NCBI GenBank assembly: GCA_905221605.1
Contig: CAJNDS010000369.1
Span: 1-64,000, forward strand
DNA from: Symbiodinium natans
Lineage: Eukaryota > Sar > Dinophyceae > Suessiales > Symbiodiniaceae
Reading direction: 5' to 3'
DNA: 64,000 bases
The notes beneath the pieces are model-generated. The model made no database searches and had not been told where the DNA came from. It worked only from the letters and a program-made list of their open reading frames with translations. Positions within the stretch are counted from its first letter, which is position 1. The number at the start of each line of letters is the position of its first letter. Shown one piece after another: positions 61,017 to 64,000 of this stretch. The translations under genes and the position numbers were made by a program.

Positions 61017-64000
61017 CCTAAACCCTAAACTCCCTAAAACCTGAAACGCTCCCCAAAGCCCTAAGGTTTCGGCTTTAGGGTTTTAGCCTATAGCCTTTAG
61101 GGCTTTAGGGTTTAGGCCTCGAAGCCCCCGTACCGCAAACTCTAACCCTAAACAAACCCTACACCCTAAACCCTAAACCCGAAACCCGAAACCCTAACGC
61201 TAAACCCTAAACCCTAAACCCCTTCAGCCCAGAATCGACCAGGTTGGCCCAGAGTGTGGACTGCGACGGCTGCCGGGGAAAGTTGCCGCCTCGGACGGCT
61301 TGTAAAAGATCAGGCCTTAGGGTTTAGGGTTTAGGGTTTAGGGTTTAGGGTTTAGGGTTTGCTGTGATAGGGCGTAGATGCTGTGAAGGTTTCGGAACAA
61401 GCTCGAAAGCTTCGCGAGGTGCGAAGAGCAGCTTTGGCCCGATTGTGGAGAGCCATCTAGCACTTCCCACGCCGTCCAAGGCGGCAAAGCCACCCAAACC
61501 TATTCCTTTTCGGGTTTAAGCCTAAACTCAGACAACAGCCGGGCCAGGCACCCCAGAGGCCCGGGGCCAGGAGGGGCCAGGGGCCAGGGAGGGAGTGGCC
61601 AAAAATTGCGTTTTTGAGCACCCGCCCTGCCTGAGGCGGCCTGGGCCCGCGGCGAGGTTTAGGGTATTTACTTTATTATAAGGGACCAGTACTGGTCCCG
61701 AGGAGAACGTGTTGTGGTACCCGACCCATCGTGGGCGCTAATGGCCCCCATGCTGTGGGAGGCGGGCGAGCGACCTGGGTCGGCTTGTGCCATCGAGGTC
61801 AAAGGGCTTGAGCGCCGCCCCCCAACGTAGGGGGGCGGCCTAGGCCCTGAGTTTAGGGTTTAGGGTTTAGGGTTTAGGGTTTAGGGTTTAGGGTTTAGGG
61901 TTTAGGGTTTAGGGTTTAGGGTTTAGGGTTTAGGGTTTAGGGCTTCTCGCTTTTGGAGTTTTGGCTTCAGGATTTAAGGTTTCATTGGGGTGTGGGCGGC
62001 GTGGGCTTCTCTTGGGGCTTCCGAGCCTCCGCACCTATAAACCCTGAACCCTGGTGCATGAAACCTGCACCCTACACCCTGAAACCCTAAACCCTAACAC
62101 CTTAACACCCTAACACCCTAACACCCTCAACCCTACACCCTAAACCCGAAAACCTCAACCTCGAGGCACACGTCCCCATTCGGTGCAGCGTTGGCGCTGG
62201 CCAGCCCCAGTGCCCAGAGGCGGAAGAGTAGAGTCTGGCTGGACATGTTCATGGAACCTTGTGGCAGCTTGAGGGTTTGGGAATGTGTAGGGTTTAGGTT
62301 TAGGGTTTGGGGTTTAGGGTTTGGGGTTTGGGGTTTGGGATTTGGGGTTTGGGATTTGGGGGTTTGGGGTTTTTGGGTTTGGGGTTTGGGGTTTGGGGTT
62401 GGGGTTTGGAGTTTGGGGTTTGGGGTTTGGGGTTGGGGGCTTGGGTTGGTATGCTCCTGCAAGGCTGGATCACTGCCACAAGAGTCTAGCAACTGCTCGG
62501 AAAACACAAGCGCATGCATTCGGTGCGGTGTTTGGGGTATCCCTACACCCCAAACACGAACCCATATGTCGGGTACAGACATGAAGCTCCTCCTCCTCCT
62601 CCTCCTCCTCCTCCTCCTCCTCCTCCTCCTCCTCCTCCTCCTCCTCCTTCTCCTCCTCCTCCTGATGCTGCAAAAATCTTGGGCACCAATCATAAGGACG
62701 ACAGGGTTTAGGGGCTTTTCCGGGCGGATGTAGGACTCAGGGCCGGTTGGGGCCGACAGTTGTAGGTTTTTGCTGAGGCCCTCTACATCTGCCACCGCTA
62801 AACCTCCAAGAAGGCACTAGGTATCAAGTTGATACGGGACCAAGCACTCATACTCAACCCTCCAGTCTGGAAAGCGCTGGTAGACGTACACTCCCTACCC
62901 AGCTTATCTTCAAACAAACAGCTGCAGGTCCTCATCAAAACTAGCAACTCTACCCTGAACCCTAAACCCTAAACACAAACTTAGCTGGGCCCCTTATAAC
63001 TGGGAAATCACACAAGGCCAATCACAGGGGCATCCGGCCGGCAACTGATTCGGATTGAGTTTGATGAATACGCCCTGACCATAAAAATGCAGCAACTCTA
63101 GGCTCCCTAAACCCTAAACCCTAAACCCCAAACCCCAAACCCTAAACCCTCCATCATTCTCTTTCCCAAACATCCTGATCCGAACTCAAGGATTCCTTGC
63201 ATGGCTGGCCACCAGCGATGCGGAACTCGTGAGACCCTCCTCGGTTTGGATTCAGGGTTTAGGGTCTATAGGGCTTAGGGTTTAAAAAATAGGGTTTAAG
63301 GTTTAGGGTTTAGGGTTTAGGGTTTAGGGTTTAGGGTTCAGGGTTTAGGGTTTAGGGTTTAGGGGTCTATAGGACTTAGGGTTTTGTCTTAGGGGCTTAG
63401 GCATTTCAAGCCTTAAAGAAAAAATTAGGGTTTAGGGTGTAGGGTTTAGGGTTTAGGGTTTAGGGTTTAGGGTTTAGGGTTTAGGGTTTAGGGTTTAGGG
63501 TTTGGGACTTGGTGATGCTCTGCAGAAGCTTAGGGGCATCGATCGAGGAAAAAGAACCCGAAACCCCAACCCTAAATTTTAGGGTTTTGGGGTAGGGTTA
63601 GGGTTTGGGGTTTAGGTTGAGGGTTTAGGGCTTAGGGTCTTGTTAAACCCTAAACCCTAAACCCTAAACCTCTAAACCCTAAACCCTAAACCCTAAACCC
63701 CAATAAGCCCCAAGCCCCAAGCCCCAAAACCCCGAACCCTAAACCCCAACACCTCGTAGCGACATTCGGCGGCAGAGGGACTAAGCCAAAAGTTCGTTGG
63801 GGCCCGGAGGCTGGGAAGCAAAGCCAAGGCCTCAAGAACCAGGGCTGAGCGTGTATTTAGGGTTTAGGGTTTAGGGTTTGGGGTTTAGGGTTTGGGGTTT
63901 AGGGTTTAGGGTTTGGGGTTTGGGGTTAGGGTTTAGGGTTTAGGGTTTAGGGTTTAGGGTTTAGGGTTTAGGGTTTAGGGTTTAGGGTTTAGGGTTTAGG
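61017..64000. repeat. Heptamer-rich right end of the window
   Basis: TTTAGGG arrays lie at 61,318-61,360, 61,852-61,943, 63,297-63,362, 63,423-63,500 and 63,856-64,000 (running to the edge). TTTGGGG-rich sequence is at 62,290-62,440. CCCTAAA is at ~61,160-61,225 and 63,645-63,700. A (CTC)n trinucleotide run is at 62,587-62,665. No gene is recognised; the 220-codon minus-strand frame at 62,133-62,795 is built from repeats. Confidence 0.75.

Noticed and set aside
62133-62795. 220-codon minus-strand frame with poly-Arg/poly-Glu
   Set aside because: Made from the CTC trinucleotide run and TTTGGGG-type repeats.
63856-64000. True chromosome end at the right edge
   Set aside because: Similar arrays occur throughout in both orientations, and the array simply runs into the window boundary.

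Overview
The window looks like nuclear DNA of a dinoflagellate, most likely a core dinoflagellate of the Symbiodiniaceae/Suessiales type. Four things point there. The plant/dinoflagellate telomeric heptamer TTTAGGG occurs in dozens of interstitial arrays on both strands. One gene that can be followed exon by exon has 17 introns with GT, GC and GA donors in near-equal numbers, and every acceptor is AG|G. Several introns are short inverted-repeat (introner-like) elements. The recognisable host genes all lie on the minus strand, as in dinoflagellate unidirectional gene clusters. The species cannot be named from the sequence alone.

Layout. 1-1527 (minus) is the N-terminal part of a Polinton/Maverick-type protein-primed DNA polymerase B with an in-frame stop. 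2966-4153 (minus) is an intronless ubiquitin-like-domain protein next to a 23-bp minisatellite. About 5.7-10.4 kb is degenerate TTTAGGG/CCCTAAA-rich DNA. 10.5-15.0 kb is an AT-rich satellite with ~295-bp higher-order periodicity. 15.0-18.3 kb holds several further tandem repeat families, and 18.8-25.05 kb is a purine/pyrimidine-skewed block of diverged ~0.5-1.2 kb units. 25-32.7 kb is again heptamer-rich, with a long TTGAGGG variant array.

32,749-41,592 (plus) is an LTR element that is complete at both ends: two 287-bp LTRs differing at two positions, a 5-bp target duplication in exact telomere-repeat phase, a primer-binding site complementary to the anticodon arm of initiator tRNA-Met, and a polypurine tract. 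It has three long consecutive ORFs carrying a WW domain, an S1 domain and six CCCH zinc fingers, but no visible reverse transcriptase, integrase or protease.

46,711-54,235 (minus) is a full-length ABCB-type ABC transporter gene. I read 18 exons in phase, giving 1,270 codons. 57,264 to about 60,075 (minus) is a multi-exon gene for a von Willebrand A domain fused to a ubiquitin-conjugating E2 domain. Possible exons of a third minus-strand gene lie between them. The rest (41.6-46.4 kb, 60.3-64 kb) is mostly degenerate telomeric heptamers with a few small inverted-repeat elements.

The most interesting material is (i) the LTR element with gag-like RNA-binding ORFs only, inserted in a telomeric-type array and carrying a spliced-leader-like 11-mer in its LTRs, and (ii) the ABC gene, whose introns include related inverted-repeat elements also found elsewhere in the window and introns made largely of telomeric heptamers.
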